Shown here in pieces: positions 27,944 to 35,553 of a DNA stretch of 41,791 nucleotides. The DNA lies in NCBI GenBank assembly GCA_035310985.1, contig DATGDH010000024.1, forward strand, positions 1 through 41,791, written 5' to 3'. The translations under genes and the position numbers were made by a program. This stretch comes from DAHVFK01 sp035310985. GTDB taxonomy: Bacteria > Pseudomonadota > Gammaproteobacteria > Burkholderiales > SG8-39. Positions within the stretch are counted from its first letter, which is position 1; each line of letters opens with the position of its first letter. Under the pieces are notes generated by a model. It was not told where the DNA came from, searched no databases, and worked only from the letters and a program-made list of their open reading frames with translations.

Positions 27944-28675
27944 CTAGCGCCGCTCGACGATGGGAATGACCGGCGCCTTGGCGCGCTCGTCCATCAGGCC
28001 GAGCGCCTCGACCAGCGCCGCGGCGACGCGGCCGCTGGTCTGCTGCATCTCGGGCCAAAGCTCGCGCGCGCGCTCGATCAGCGCCCCGATGTCATCGGGC
28101 AGCGGACGCCCCTCCTCCATCACCATGTCCTCGAGCATGCCGGGCTTGAGCTCGGGCCGGAACGCGAGGCCGTAAGCGAGCGTTCCGGCGCGAAACGCGA
28201 TCGTGCGCCCGTTCTCGGCCGCCACCAGCGGCTCCAGGCCGGGCGCGAGCTCGGCGCTCCCGTTCTGCATCACCAGCACTTGTAGCCCGTCAACCGCGCG
28301 CGCGAGCGGCTCGTCAGCGAGCGCGCGCGCGCGAGTGAAGTACGCGTCGTGCTGCGGCTCGGCGTGCAGGGTCGCGCCGTGCGCGGCGGCGAGCACCTGG
28401 GCGCCCTCGCCCAGGCCAACCACCGGGCGCTTCGCCTTGAGGAAGGCGCGCACCAGGCGCAGCTCGTCGTCGACCCAAGGACAATGCGCGCGGTCGGCGG
28501 GCGGCCAGGCGGCGCCGAGCAGCCACAGCGCGTCGAACTGCGAAGGCGTGCCCGCGACGTCCTCGCCCGACACCGGGCGCACGTAGCGAAAGCCGATGTC
28601 GCGCGCCTCCCACTGCGCCTCGAGCGCGCCGAAGAATTCCGCGAACGTGTGCTGGACGGCGAGGAAGCGCTTCAC
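27944..28675 (-). CDS. Class I glutamine amidotransferase-like protein lacking catalytic Cys and His
   Basis: The 243-residue protein has the fold pattern of a class I amidotransferase: early LAVQHTFAEFFGALEAQW, then the nucleophile-elbow region RPVVGLGEGAQVLAAAHG, and a C-terminal LAYGLAFRPELKPGMLEDM. In active enzymes the elbow reads GxCxG and the distal motif FHPE. Here the Cys is Gly (codon 28409-28411) and the His is Arg (codon 28157-28159); the following Glu remains. Hydrolysis of glutamine by the usual mechanism therefore seems impossible, which suggests a binding, regulatory or altered role. The start is GTG at 28675 (MKRFLAVQHTF); ten bases separate it from the LysR gene upstream, and alr follows after four. 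Confidence 0.75.
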   Translation of the reverse strand: MKRFLAVQHTFAEFFGALEAQWEARDIGFRYVRPVSGEDVAGTPSQFDALWLLGAAWPPADRAHCPWVDDELRLVRAFLKAKRPVVGLGEGAQVLAAAHGATLHAEPQHDAYFTRARALADEPLARAVDGLQVLVMQNGSAELAPGLEPLVAAENGRTIAFRAGTLAYGLAFRPELKPGMLEDMVMEEGRPLPDDIGALIERARELWPEMQQTSGRVAAALVEALGLMDERAKAPVIPIVERR

Positions 28676-28685
28676 CCGGCGCCGC

Positions 28686-29591
28686 TCAGCCCGATTGCAC
28701 GGTCGCGAGCTGCTCCTTCGCATACTGCACGAACGTGCCGACCAGCCGCGAGCGGAACTTCTCCTTCGGGTAGACCACCGAAAGGTTGCGGATCAGGCGC
28801 GGCGAGAGCGGCAAGCGCGCAAGCTGTCCGAGGCGCGTCTCCTTGGCCACCGTGGCTCGCGACATGATGGCGAAGCCCAGGCCGGTCGCCACCAGGCCCT
28901 TGAGGGCCTCGGGGCTGCCGAGCTCCATGACGATCTTCAGGCTGTCGGGCCTGACGCCGGCCTTCTGGAAATACAGGTCGGTGACTTCGCGCGTTCCCGA
29001 GCCGGTCTCGCGGCTGATGTACGGATACTCGATCAGCTCCTTCGCCGTGACCGACTTCAGCTTCGCGAGCGGGTGCCCCGGCGCGCACACCACCTGTAGC
29101 TCGTCCTCGCAGCACACGTCCGAGGCCACCGTCGGCAAGTGCGAAGGCGACTCGATGAAGCCGATGTCGAGCGTGTGCTCGGCGACGCGGTTCTCGACCG
29201 TGCCGGAGTTGGCGACGAACAGGCGCGGCAGCACGCCGGGGTACTTCGACTTGAAGCTGCCGAGCACCTGGGGCAGCAGGAACTCGGCGATCGTGGTGCT
29301 TGCCCCGACCAGCAGCGGCCCGGCGATCTGGCCCGTCATCTCCTTCAGGCGCGTGTCGAGCTCGGCAGACAGCGCGAGAATGCGCTCGGCATACTCGAGC
29401 ACGATCTCGCCCGCGGGCGTGAGCGTGATACGGCCGTGGCCGCGTTCGAACAGTCGCGAGTTGAAATGCTCCTCGAGCTGCTTGATCTGAAAGGTGACCG
29501 CCGGCTGCGTCATGAACAGCGCCTCGGCCGCCTTGGTGAACGACAGATGCTTGGCAACGGCGTGGAATACCTGCAGGCGCCGGTCGGCCAT
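28686..29591 (-). CDS. LysR-family transcriptional regulator
   Basis: The 301-residue regulator has an N-terminal winged helix-turn-helix at about 2-62 (LQVFHAVAKHLSFTKAAEAL, TQPAVTFQIKQLEEHF) and a LysR substrate-binding domain (GPLLVGASTTIAEFLLPQVL onward). The sequence resembles the CysL/YeiE/CbbR branch, which often senses sulfur or carbon metabolites; the ligand cannot be read from sequence. The ATG at 29591 is preferred over a TTG three codons upstream because a GGGA site lies nine bases before it. A dyad with T-N11-A spacing sits in the divergent gap upstream and may be its own operator. Confidence 0.88.
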   Translation of the reverse strand: MADRRLQVFHAVAKHLSFTKAAEALFMTQPAVTFQIKQLEEHFNSRLFERGHGRITLTPAGEIVLEYAERILALSAELDTRLKEMTGQIAGPLLVGASTTIAEFLLPQVLGSFKSKYPGVLPRLFVANSGTVENRVAEHTLDIGFIESPSHLPTVASDVCCEDELQVVCAPGHPLAKLKSVTAKELIEYPYISRETGSGTREVTDLYFQKAGVRPDSLKIVMELGSPEALKGLVATGLGFAIMSRATVAKETRLGQLARLPLSPRLIRNLSVVYPKEKFRSRLVGTFVQYAKEQLATVQSG

Positions 29592-29627
29592 GAAGATCAA
29601 TCCCGCAAATCGTGATCAAGAAGGCGC

Positions 29628-29664
29628 TTATTCAAGCATAATCTGACGCCGATTCAAAGCTTAT
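29628..29664. promoter_or_regulatory. Candidate LysR-type operator
   Basis: The dyad TTATTCAAGCATAA (29628-29641) contains a T-N11-A core. A similar half, ATTCAAAGCTTAT (29652-29664), follows one ATTCAAGCATAAT (29630-29642) at 22-bp spacing, about two helical turns. The site lies between the divergent LysR and TM2-like genes. Confidence 0.4.
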
Positions 29665-29672
29665 GGAGCATC

Positions 29673-30140
29673 GTGAGCGGTAGCTGGAAGCGGCTGGACT
29701 TGGGCGGCGAAGGCCTGCAGCAGGCGAATCTGCGCCTTGCGGCGGCGCTGCGTCGGCCGCGCATCGCGTACCTGTTGTGGCTCGCCTTTCCGCTCGGCGC
29801 GCACCGCGCCTACCTGCGCGAGCACCGTGGCGCCTGGGCCTACCGCATAGCCAGCCTCGCCGCGCTCGCGCTCCTCGCGCTCGACTGGCGCGCGAGCGCG
29901 GCAGTGGGAGCGGTTCTCGTCTGCGCCGCGCTCTACGACCTTGCCTGGATCCGGCGCCGCGTGCCCGAGCTGAACAAGGCGCTACGCATGCAGGCCTATC
30001 TGCGCCCGGTGGCCGGCGCGCCGCGAGGCTTCCGCGGCCGCTTTAGCGACGACGGGGAGCCGCCTGCGCGCCCGCCGTCTTTTGCCGAGCAGGAGCGGCT
30101 GCTGGCCGAGATCGAGCGCGGCAAGCGCCGGGAAAGGTAG
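29673..30140 (+). CDS. Small membrane protein with TM2-like segment
   Basis: The 155-residue product has a TM2-like pattern: RRPRIAYLLWLAFPLGAHRAYL, with the small-residue GAHR turn, then a second hydrophobic stretch (IASLAALALLALDW) and a third (AVGAVLVCAALYDLAWI). A charged C-terminal tail of about 55 residues should be cytoplasmic. The start is the GTG at 29673 with GGAG upstream. Its function is unknown. It lies divergent from the LysR gene and 44 bp before lplT, which appears to have its own -10 box. Confidence 0.65.
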   Translation: MSGSWKRLDLGGEGLQQANLRLAAALRRPRIAYLLWLAFPLGAHRAYLREHRGAWAYRIASLAALALLALDWRASAAVGAVLVCAALYDLAWIRRRVPELNKALRMQAYLRPVAGAPRGFRGRFSDDGEPPARPPSFAEQERLLAEIERGKRRER

Positions 30141-30151
30141 TTCCGGCGTGT

Positions 30152-30157
30152 TATAAA
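30152..30157 (+). promoter_or_regulatory. Candidate -10 box for lplT
   Basis: TATAAA lies 28 bp upstream of the lplT ATG, in the short gap after the TM2-like gene. No clear -35 is visible. Confidence 0.4.
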
Positions 30158-30184
30158 GCCGGGCCTTCGCGGTCTCTCGCATCA

Positions 30185-31489
30185 ATGAATCCCGGCTTCT
30201 ACATCATCATGGCGGCGCAGTTCTTCTCGTCGCTCGCCGACAACGCGCTGCTCGTCGCCGCGATCGCGCTGCTCATGCAGTCCAACCAGCCCTCCTGGCT
30301 CACGCCATTCCTCAAGTTCTTCTTCGTGCTGTCGTACGTGCTGCTCGCCCCCTACGTCGGGGCGTTCGCCGACCGCCTGCCGAAGGGCCAGGTCATGTTC
30401 CTGTCGAACGCGGTCAAGATCGCCGGTTGCGCGCTCATGCTGCTCCAGTTCAACCCGCTGGCGGCCTACGCGCTCGTCGGCCTGGGCGCCGCGGCCTATT
30501 CGCCCGCCAAGTACGGCATCCTCACCGAATACCTGCCGCCCACCAAGCTGGTGCTCGCCAACGGCTGGATCGAGGGACTCACGGTCGCCTCGATCATCCT
30601 CGGTACGGTTCTCGGCGGCGCGCTGATCAACCACACGGTCGCCACGCACCTGCTCGCCTTCGACATGCCGCTCGTCGACACCGGAATCGACACGCCGGCC
30701 GAGGCCGCGCTGGTGGTGATCATCGCGGTGTACGCGCTCGCCGCGCTGTTCAACCTCTACGTACCGCGCACCAGCGCGCCGCTCAAGCACCTGCATACGA
30801 GCCCGCTCGCGACGCTCAAGGACTTCAGCCGCTGCGCCGCGCGCCTGTGGTTCGACAAGCTCGGCCAGATCTCGCTCGCGGTGACCACGCTGTTTTGGGG
30901 CGTCGGCGCGACGCTGCAGTTCATCGTCATCGAGTGGTCCAGGGCCGCGCTCGGCTTCGACCTGTCGAAGGCCGCGCTGCTGCAGGGCGTCGTGGCGTTC
31001 GGCGTCGCCGTGGGAGCGGTCGCCGCGTCGGTCAGGATTCCGCTGCACTATTCGGTCAAGGTGCTGCCGCTCGGCATCGCCATGGGAATCGTCGTGCTGT
31101 CGATGGTGGTGGTGCGCAGCGTCTGGGTCGCCGTGCCGCTCATGGTGATGGTCGGCGGCCTGGCCGGTTTCTTCGTGGTGCCGATGAACGCGTTGCTGCA
31201 GCACCGCGGCCACAACCTGATGGGCGCCGGGCGCTCGATCGCGGTGCAGAACTTCAACGAGAATCTTTCGGTCGTGGTGATGCTCCTGCTCTACTCGCAG
31301 CTGCTGCGCGCCGGGCTGTCGATCTATGTGGTAATCGTGATCTTCGGCCTGTTCGTCGCGTGCAGCATGACGCTCGTGCTCCTGTGGTACCTTCGCAACC
31401 GGCGCCTCTACCGGCGCAAGATCGACCGCCTGCTGTCCTTCGCGCGCTCCGAGGATTATCATCACCACCACCGCTTCCGCTCCCAATGA
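30185..31489 (+). CDS. lplT: Lysophospholipid transporter LplT (MFS)
   Basis: The 434-residue major-facilitator protein has about twelve membrane helices and flips lysophospholipids inward across the inner membrane for re-acylation. The N terminus (MNPGFYIIMAAQFFSSLADN) and the block AAYSPAKYGILTEYLPP are typical of LplT. In enterobacteria lplT is paired with the acyltransferase gene aas; no aas is present here. Instead its TGA overlaps the ATG of an mlaC gene as ATGA. The C terminus contains a run of four histidines (DYHHHHRF), coded by a CAT/CAC stretch. Confidence 0.92.
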   Translation: MNPGFYIIMAAQFFSSLADNALLVAAIALLMQSNQPSWLTPFLKFFFVLSYVLLAPYVGAFADRLPKGQVMFLSNAVKIAGCALMLLQFNPLAAYALVGLGAAAYSPAKYGILTEYLPPTKLVLANGWIEGLTVASIILGTVLGGALINHTVATHLLAFDMPLVDTGIDTPAEAALVVIIAVYALAALFNLYVPRTSAPLKHLHTSPLATLKDFSRCAARLWFDKLGQISLAVTTLFWGVGATLQFIVIEWSRAALGFDLSKAALLQGVVAFGVAVGAVAASVRIPLHYSVKVLPLGIAMGIVVLSMVVVRSVWVAVPLMVMVGGLAGFFVVPMNALLQHRGHNLMGAGRSIAVQNFNENLSVVVMLLLYSQLLRAGLSIYVVIVIFGLFVACSMTLVLLWYLRNRRLYRRKIDRLLSFARSEDYHHHHRFRSQ

Positions 31490-32088
31490 AAATGCTCCTT
31501 CGCCTGCTGCTGTTGTTTTTCGTATCCCTGCCCGCCCTCGGCGCCACCCCCGCTCCGGACGAGGTCGTGCGCAGCGTCACCGACGACGTGATGCAGGCGG
31601 TGCAGAAGAACGAGGCGCTCAAGGCCGGCGAGCGCGAGGCGGTGATGTCGCTGCTCGAGCAGAAAGTGCTGCCGCACGTCGACTTCCGCGAGGCCACTCG
31701 CCTCGCGCTAGGGCGCGACTGGCGGCTCGCCACGCCGGCGCAGCGCGACCAGCTGGTGCAGCAGTTCCAGACGCTGCTGCTGCGCATCTACACCCGCTCG
31801 ATCGGCCACTATCACGGTCAGACGATGCAGGTGCAGCGCGTGAACGCGCCCGCAGGCGCGACCGACGTCACGGTGCGTAACCGCTACCTGTCGCCCGGCC
31901 GTCCGCCCGTCTCCGTCGACTACGCGATGCACCTGACGCCGCAGGGCTGGAAGATCTACGACGTGAACGTCGACGGCGTGAGCATCGTGCTCGCTTTCCG
32001 CAGCGAGTTCGTCCAGGTGGTGCGCCAGTCCGGCATCGACGGCCTGCTCGCACGCCTCGAAGAGAAGAATCAGCCCGCGCGGCCGTAG
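31486..32088 (+). CDS. mlaC: MlaC/Ttg2D-family periplasmic phospholipid-binding protein
   Basis: The 200-residue exported protein has a signal peptide (MKMLLRLLLLFFVSLPALGA) and an MlaC domain (LEQKVLPHVDFREATRLALG, then WRLATPAQRDQLVQQFQTLL). MlaC shuttles phospholipids between the outer-membrane and inner-membrane Mla complexes. No mlaFED or mlaA genes are nearby, so this is a solitary copy coupled to lplT by a 4-bp overlap. A specialised role in moving lipids or lysolipids to LplT is an inference. The stop lies inside the end of the convergent aldo/keto reductase gene (19-bp overlap). Confidence 0.88.
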   Translation: MKMLLRLLLLFFVSLPALGATPAPDEVVRSVTDDVMQAVQKNEALKAGEREAVMSLLEQKVLPHVDFREATRLALGRDWRLATPAQRDQLVQQFQTLLLRIYTRSIGHYHGQTMQVQRVNAPAGATDVTVRNRYLSPGRPPVSVDYAMHLTPQGWKIYDVNVDGVSIVLAFRSEFVQVVRQSGIDGLLARLEEKNQPARP

Positions 32089-33200
32089 AGGCGCAGGTAC
32101 GCCTCGCGCGCGAGCGGCGCGCAGCGCGCCACCGCAAGCAGGTCCTCGAGGTGCGATTGCGTGCTTAGGCCCGCGAGCGCCGTGCCGATGCCCGGCGTCG
32201 AGCGTGCGAACTGCAGCGCGCGCTGCGCGGCATTGACGAGCCCGGGAACTCCCGCAGCGAGCGGATCCTCAGAGGCGAAGCGCCCCTTGCCGAGCGCGTG
32301 GCTCGCCATCGCGTATAGGCGCAGCTGGTGCGCCGCCTGCACCGCCGAGGCGATGTTTCCCTGGCCGGTGGCCTGCGAGAAGCGCGTGAAGCCCTCGGTC
32401 ATCGCCGGATTGAAGGGCAGCTGCACGATGCGCAGGTGGTGGCGCGCCTGCGCGTCCTGCCACACGCTGCGCGCCGCGCCCTCTGCCAGCCCCTGCAGCG
32501 CGGCGAGCGACTGGAACAGCGCGTGGTCGGTTTCGACGCGCAGCGCCTCGAAGCTCGAGATGCCGTAGCAGCGGATGCGCCCGTCCTTCACCGCCTGCTC
32601 GAGCAGCGCGAAGGCGCGCGCGAGCTTCGCCTGCGCCTTTTCCTTGCCGAGCGCCGCGACCTGCACCTCGGGCTGGTCGATGAGGAACGCGTCGAGCGTC
32701 GCCAGGCCGAGCGCGGCGCGCGCGAGCTCGAGCTGCCAGGCGAGGTAGGGTGCTGCGACGAGGTGCGCGCCGGCCAGGTCGCCGCGCGTGCCCAGGCCGC
32801 GCGCCGCGATGTGCGCGTCGAACCACTGCTCGAGGTTCGCCGGCGGGCCCTCCGGGAAAAGCAGGAACCCGCCCTTCACCGCGACGAACACCTGCTCGCG
32901 CGCCACGCCCGCGGCGAACGCGCGCTCCAGGCCCGCGCGCACCGCCGCGAGCGCGCGCCCGTAGCGGTAGTGCACCGCGGTGTCGATCACGTTGATGCCG
33001 GCAAGCACGGCGCGCTCGACGATCGCCGCCACCGCACCGTCGGTCGCGTCGTCCGCCGCCCCGGGGAAGGTCCCCACGCCGAGCGAGGACAGCTTCAGGT
33101 GCAGGTTCAGGAAGTCGCTGTAGTGCCCGGGCGCGCACTGCGCGCCGAAGCTCGTCGCGTAGTTCTCGGTCGCGCCGCGCGTTGCGTGCCCCGCGATCAT
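32070..33200 (-). CDS. Aldo/keto reductase family protein
   Basis: The 376-residue TIM-barrel protein shows the AKR start SSLGVGTFPGAADD, the NVIDTAVHYRYGRA block carrying the catalytic Asp and Tyr, and the Lys of FVAVKGGF. The position that normally carries His (LLHNPE or similar) reads FLIDQPE, so the fourth member of the tetrad appears to be Asp. The substrate is unknown. The ATG at 33200 (MIAGHATRGATENYATSFG) overlaps the histone-deacetylase-family stop as ATGA. The 3' end overlaps the convergent mlaC by 19 bp. Confidence 0.82.
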   Translation of the reverse strand: MIAGHATRGATENYATSFGAQCAPGHYSDFLNLHLKLSSLGVGTFPGAADDATDGAVAAIVERAVLAGINVIDTAVHYRYGRALAAVRAGLERAFAAGVAREQVFVAVKGGFLLFPEGPPANLEQWFDAHIAARGLGTRGDLAGAHLVAAPYLAWQLELARAALGLATLDAFLIDQPEVQVAALGKEKAQAKLARAFALLEQAVKDGRIRCYGISSFEALRVETDHALFQSLAALQGLAEGAARSVWQDAQARHHLRIVQLPFNPAMTEGFTRFSQATGQGNIASAVQAAHQLRLYAMASHALGKGRFASEDPLAAGVPGLVNAAQRALQFARSTPGIGTALAGLSTQSHLEDLLAVARCAPLAREAYLRLYGRAG

Positions 33201-34303
33201 GCGAGGCGCGGGTGGCGCGCGGCGCGCGCCGCCAGCTCGCGCAGACCGGGGCGGATCGTCGCCGCGGGCGCGGGGTCGCGGAACGAGCCGAACATCCACG
33301 GCCCGACCCATTCCTCCTCGTGCTGCCAGTCGACCGCGGCGAGCAGCGCCGAGGCCGCGTCAGGCATCGGCTCGGGCAGGGGGCGGCCGGCGAGCAGCGC
33401 CCATACGCCGGTCCAGGCGCGCGCGACGAGCAGCGGGTGGTAGCCGCCGCCGCCGGTGACCGCGAGCCGCGGCGCATCCGCCACCACGCGCGCCACCGCG
33501 GCGAGGAAGCCTTGCGTGCTAAGCGCCAGCTTGCCGAGCGGATCGGGCGCGATCGCGTCGCTGCCCGCTTGCAGCATCACCGCGTCCGGCGCGAAGCGCG
33601 CGAGCGCGCGCGGCCACAGCGCGTCGAAAGCATGCAGGTACTCGGCGTCGTTCGTCCCGCGCGGCAGCGGCAGGTTTACGACGTCCGGATCGTCCAGCCC
33701 GCCGCCCGCCTTAGGGTAGGCGTAGGCGGTGTCCATGTGCAGCGACACGACGAGCACCTGCGGGTCGCCGCGCAGCGCCTCGGCGACGCCGTCCGGGTAG
33801 TGCGCGTCGAGATCCAGGTACAGCACGCGCAGCCCCGCGGCGCGCAGGCGCAGGATGCCGAGCACGTTGTCGTTGAGGTAGCAGAAACCCTGCGCGCGGT
33901 CGCGCCGCGCGTGGTGCATGCCGCCCGCGGGATTGAATGCGCGCCGGCCGGCGAGCGCCTCCTCCGCCGCCTGCACGCTGCCGCCCGCGGCGGTCGCCGG
34001 CCGCGTGTAGACGTCGGCGAACCAGGGATTCTCGAGCGTGCCGAGCGCGTAGCGCGCGCGATCGTCCTGCGCCACCGCCCCCGCGCGCTCGGCGCGCCGC
34101 AGCGCGGCGACGTAGCCCGGGTCGTGGAACGCAGCGAGCTCGAATTCGCTCGCGCAGCGGGCCTCGAGGTACTCGCCCTCCTCGAGCAGGCCGCAGGCGC
34201 GCGCGAGCTGGTGCGCGAGCGCGACGCGCGGGATGGCGAGCGGGTGGTTGCGGCCGTAGCCGCGCGAGGCGAAACGCGGCGACGCGATGAAGCGCGCGCT
34301 CAA
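33197..34303 (-). CDS. Histone deacetylase / AcuC-family amidohydrolase
   Basis: The 368-residue arginase-fold zinc hydrolase is of the class II histone-deacetylase superfamily, which in bacteria includes acetoin-utilisation and acetylpolyamine deacetylases. Active-site blocks are NPAGGMHHARRDRAQGFCYLND (paired His), YLDLDAHYPDG (zinc Asp and His), the later zinc Asp in QAGSDAIAPDPLG, and the catalytic Tyr in GGGGYHPL. The usual HH of DxHHGDG is HY here, but the His that binds zinc is kept. It overlaps its upstream neighbour by 4 bp and the reductase by 4 bp, so the three genes form one unit. The substrate is unknown. Confidence 0.9.
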   Translation of the reverse strand: MSARFIASPRFASRGYGRNHPLAIPRVALAHQLARACGLLEEGEYLEARCASEFELAAFHDPGYVAALRRAERAGAVAQDDRARYALGTLENPWFADVYTRPATAAGGSVQAAEEALAGRRAFNPAGGMHHARRDRAQGFCYLNDNVLGILRLRAAGLRVLYLDLDAHYPDGVAEALRGDPQVLVVSLHMDTAYAYPKAGGGLDDPDVVNLPLPRGTNDAEYLHAFDALWPRALARFAPDAVMLQAGSDAIAPDPLGKLALSTQGFLAAVARVVADAPRLAVTGGGGYHPLLVARAWTGVWALLAGRPLPEPMPDAASALLAAVDWQHEEEWVGPWMFGSFRDPAPAATIRPGLRELAARAARHPRLA

Positions 34304-34695
34304 GGCGCGACCCTCCCCTCCCGGATGCAGCGCGTGCGCACGTAAAGGTAGACGTGACGCGCGAGCCGCAGCGCCATCTTTTCGGGCACAGCCGGCAGCG
34401 CGTCGGCGCGCCCCGTGGCGAGGCAGTTGCGGTAGTAGACCAGCTCGCGCAGGTTGTCGCGGATCGCGTTCCAGCTCGGGTCGCCCTTCACCAGAACCTT
34501 GAAGGCCTCGAGCAGGTCCGCGTCTGCCAGCGGCACGGACTTCTTTCCTTCAGCGGCAAGGTAGGCCCGGATGAGGCTGCGCGCGGCGTCCGTTGCCGCG
34601 TCAAGCGCGGGCTCGAGCGCGAGCGATTCGCCCGCGGCGAGCCGTGCCTCCCAGCGGGCGATTTGCGCGTCGATGCGTTCCAATTCCTCTTGCAT
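34300..34695 (-). CDS. Conserved helical protein of unknown function
   Basis: I do not recognise this 131-residue protein. It is predicted to be all helical and soluble: a heptad-like start (MQEELERIDAQIARWEARLA), a middle with SWNAIRDNLRELVYYRNCLA, and a basic helix (LARHVYLYVRTRC) near the end. The YYRN/RxxR pattern is vaguely HEPN-like, but the RxxxxH motif is not present. It is first in an operon with the deacetylase-family and aldo/keto reductase genes (ATGA overlap). No ribosome site is seen, and its start is 33 bp from the divergent gene at 34729. Confidence 0.6.
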   Translation of the reverse strand: MQEELERIDAQIARWEARLAAGESLALEPALDAATDAARSLIRAYLAAEGKKSVPLADADLLEAFKVLVKGDPSWNAIRDNLRELVYYRNCLATGRADALPAVPEKMALRLARHVYLYVRTRCIREGRVAP

Positions 34696-34728
34696 GCGTT
34701 ATATTAGCGTTGTCTTATGGAGGACGAC

Positions 34729-35055
34729 ATGCCCAAACCGCTCGTGCGCATGGTGAAGGTCAACGGCCTGCAGTACAACGCGAACCGCGATCCCGCCGTC
34801 TACCGCCGCGCCGCGGGCGAGGCGTTCCGGGTGCAGGCGCTGCTCGCCGGCAGCGGCAGCGCGCAATGCAGCGTGATCGATGCCCGCGGGAAGATGCTCG
34901 CCTCGCAGACGGTGCAGCGCCCGGCGACGTTCTCCTGCGAGCTGAAGTTCGATCAGCCCGGCTCGCCGATCGTCACGCTCGAAGTGCGCAGCGGCGCCGA
35001 GCGCTTCGCGCAGGACCTGCGCCTCGACATGCTGGCGCACGCCTGGGTGGGCTAG
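34729..35055 (+). CDS. Small conserved protein of unknown function
   Basis: A 108-residue soluble protein without a signal peptide (MPKPLVRMVKVNGLQYN). The composition suggests an alternating beta structure. The ATG at 34729 has a strong GGAGG five bases upstream (34719-34723), and a TATATT (34700-34705) could be its -10 box. It has no motif I can name. The TAG stop shares the palindrome CTAG with the stop of the convergent TPM-domain gene, a 4-bp overlap. Confidence 0.65.
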   Translation: MPKPLVRMVKVNGLQYNANRDPAVYRRAAGEAFRVQALLAGSGSAQCSVIDARGKMLASQTVQRPATFSCELKFDQPGSPIVTLEVRSGAERFAQDLRLDMLAHAWVG

Positions 35056-35546
35056 AGCAAAACCGGCTTGTCCGGCAGCTCGTTCGGATTGTCTCTGGCC
35101 CCGGGGTAGTGCTCGGCGAGGTGCGCGCCGATCGCGCGCAGGCCGGCGATCACCCCGTCGGCGAACTCGCCGCGCCCGAACCGCTCCTCCATCTGCGCGC
35201 AAATGCGCTGCCACTCGGCCTGCGGCACGCGCCGCGCGACATCGCGGTCGGCGACGATCTCCACCACGTGCTCGGCGAGCAGCAGGTAAACGAGCACGCC
35301 GTTCGCTTCGCGCGTGCCGCCGACGCCCAGCCGGCCGAAGAGCTCGAGCGCGCGCTCGCGCGGCGCGGTCCCGCGCAGCACCGCGCGTAGCGGCAGCGAG
35401 CCCTCGAGCGCGACGCGCAGCTCGCCGCGATGGCGCGCTTCCTGCGCGCGCACCTCGGCCTCGATCGCCGCGAGCGCCGCGCGCGGGAAGGCGCGCCGCA
35501 GTTGGGCGCGGCCGTGAGTGAGGTGGTGCAGGAAGCGCTCGCGCAT
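35052..35546 (-). CDS. Short TPM-domain protein (YgcG-related)
   Basis: The 164-residue protein has a TPM domain: THGRAQLRRAFPRAALAAIE, then GSLPLRAVL, a short helix and GVLVYLLLAEHVVEIVADRD. It lacks the signal peptide and glycine-rich tail of its upstream neighbour. TPM domains occur with LemA across bacteria and have been linked to membrane-protein assembly and to phosphatase activity in plants. The start is the ATG at 35546 (MRERFLHHLTHG), 7 bp after the neighbouring stop. Confidence 0.75.
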   Translation of the reverse strand: MRERFLHHLTHGRAQLRRAFPRAALAAIEAEVRAQEARHRGELRVALEGSLPLRAVLRGTAPRERALELFGRLGVGGTREANGVLVYLLLAEHVVEIVADRDVARRVPQAEWQRICAQMEERFGRGEFADGVIAGLRAIGAHLAEHYPGARDNPNELPDKPVLL

Positions 35547-35553
35547 CGCCCGC

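Noticed and set aside
31459..31480. A four-histidine run at the LplT C terminus, suggestive of a metal site or tag
   Set aside because: It is a short codon run at the end of a normal LplT with no other metal-binding pattern nearby.
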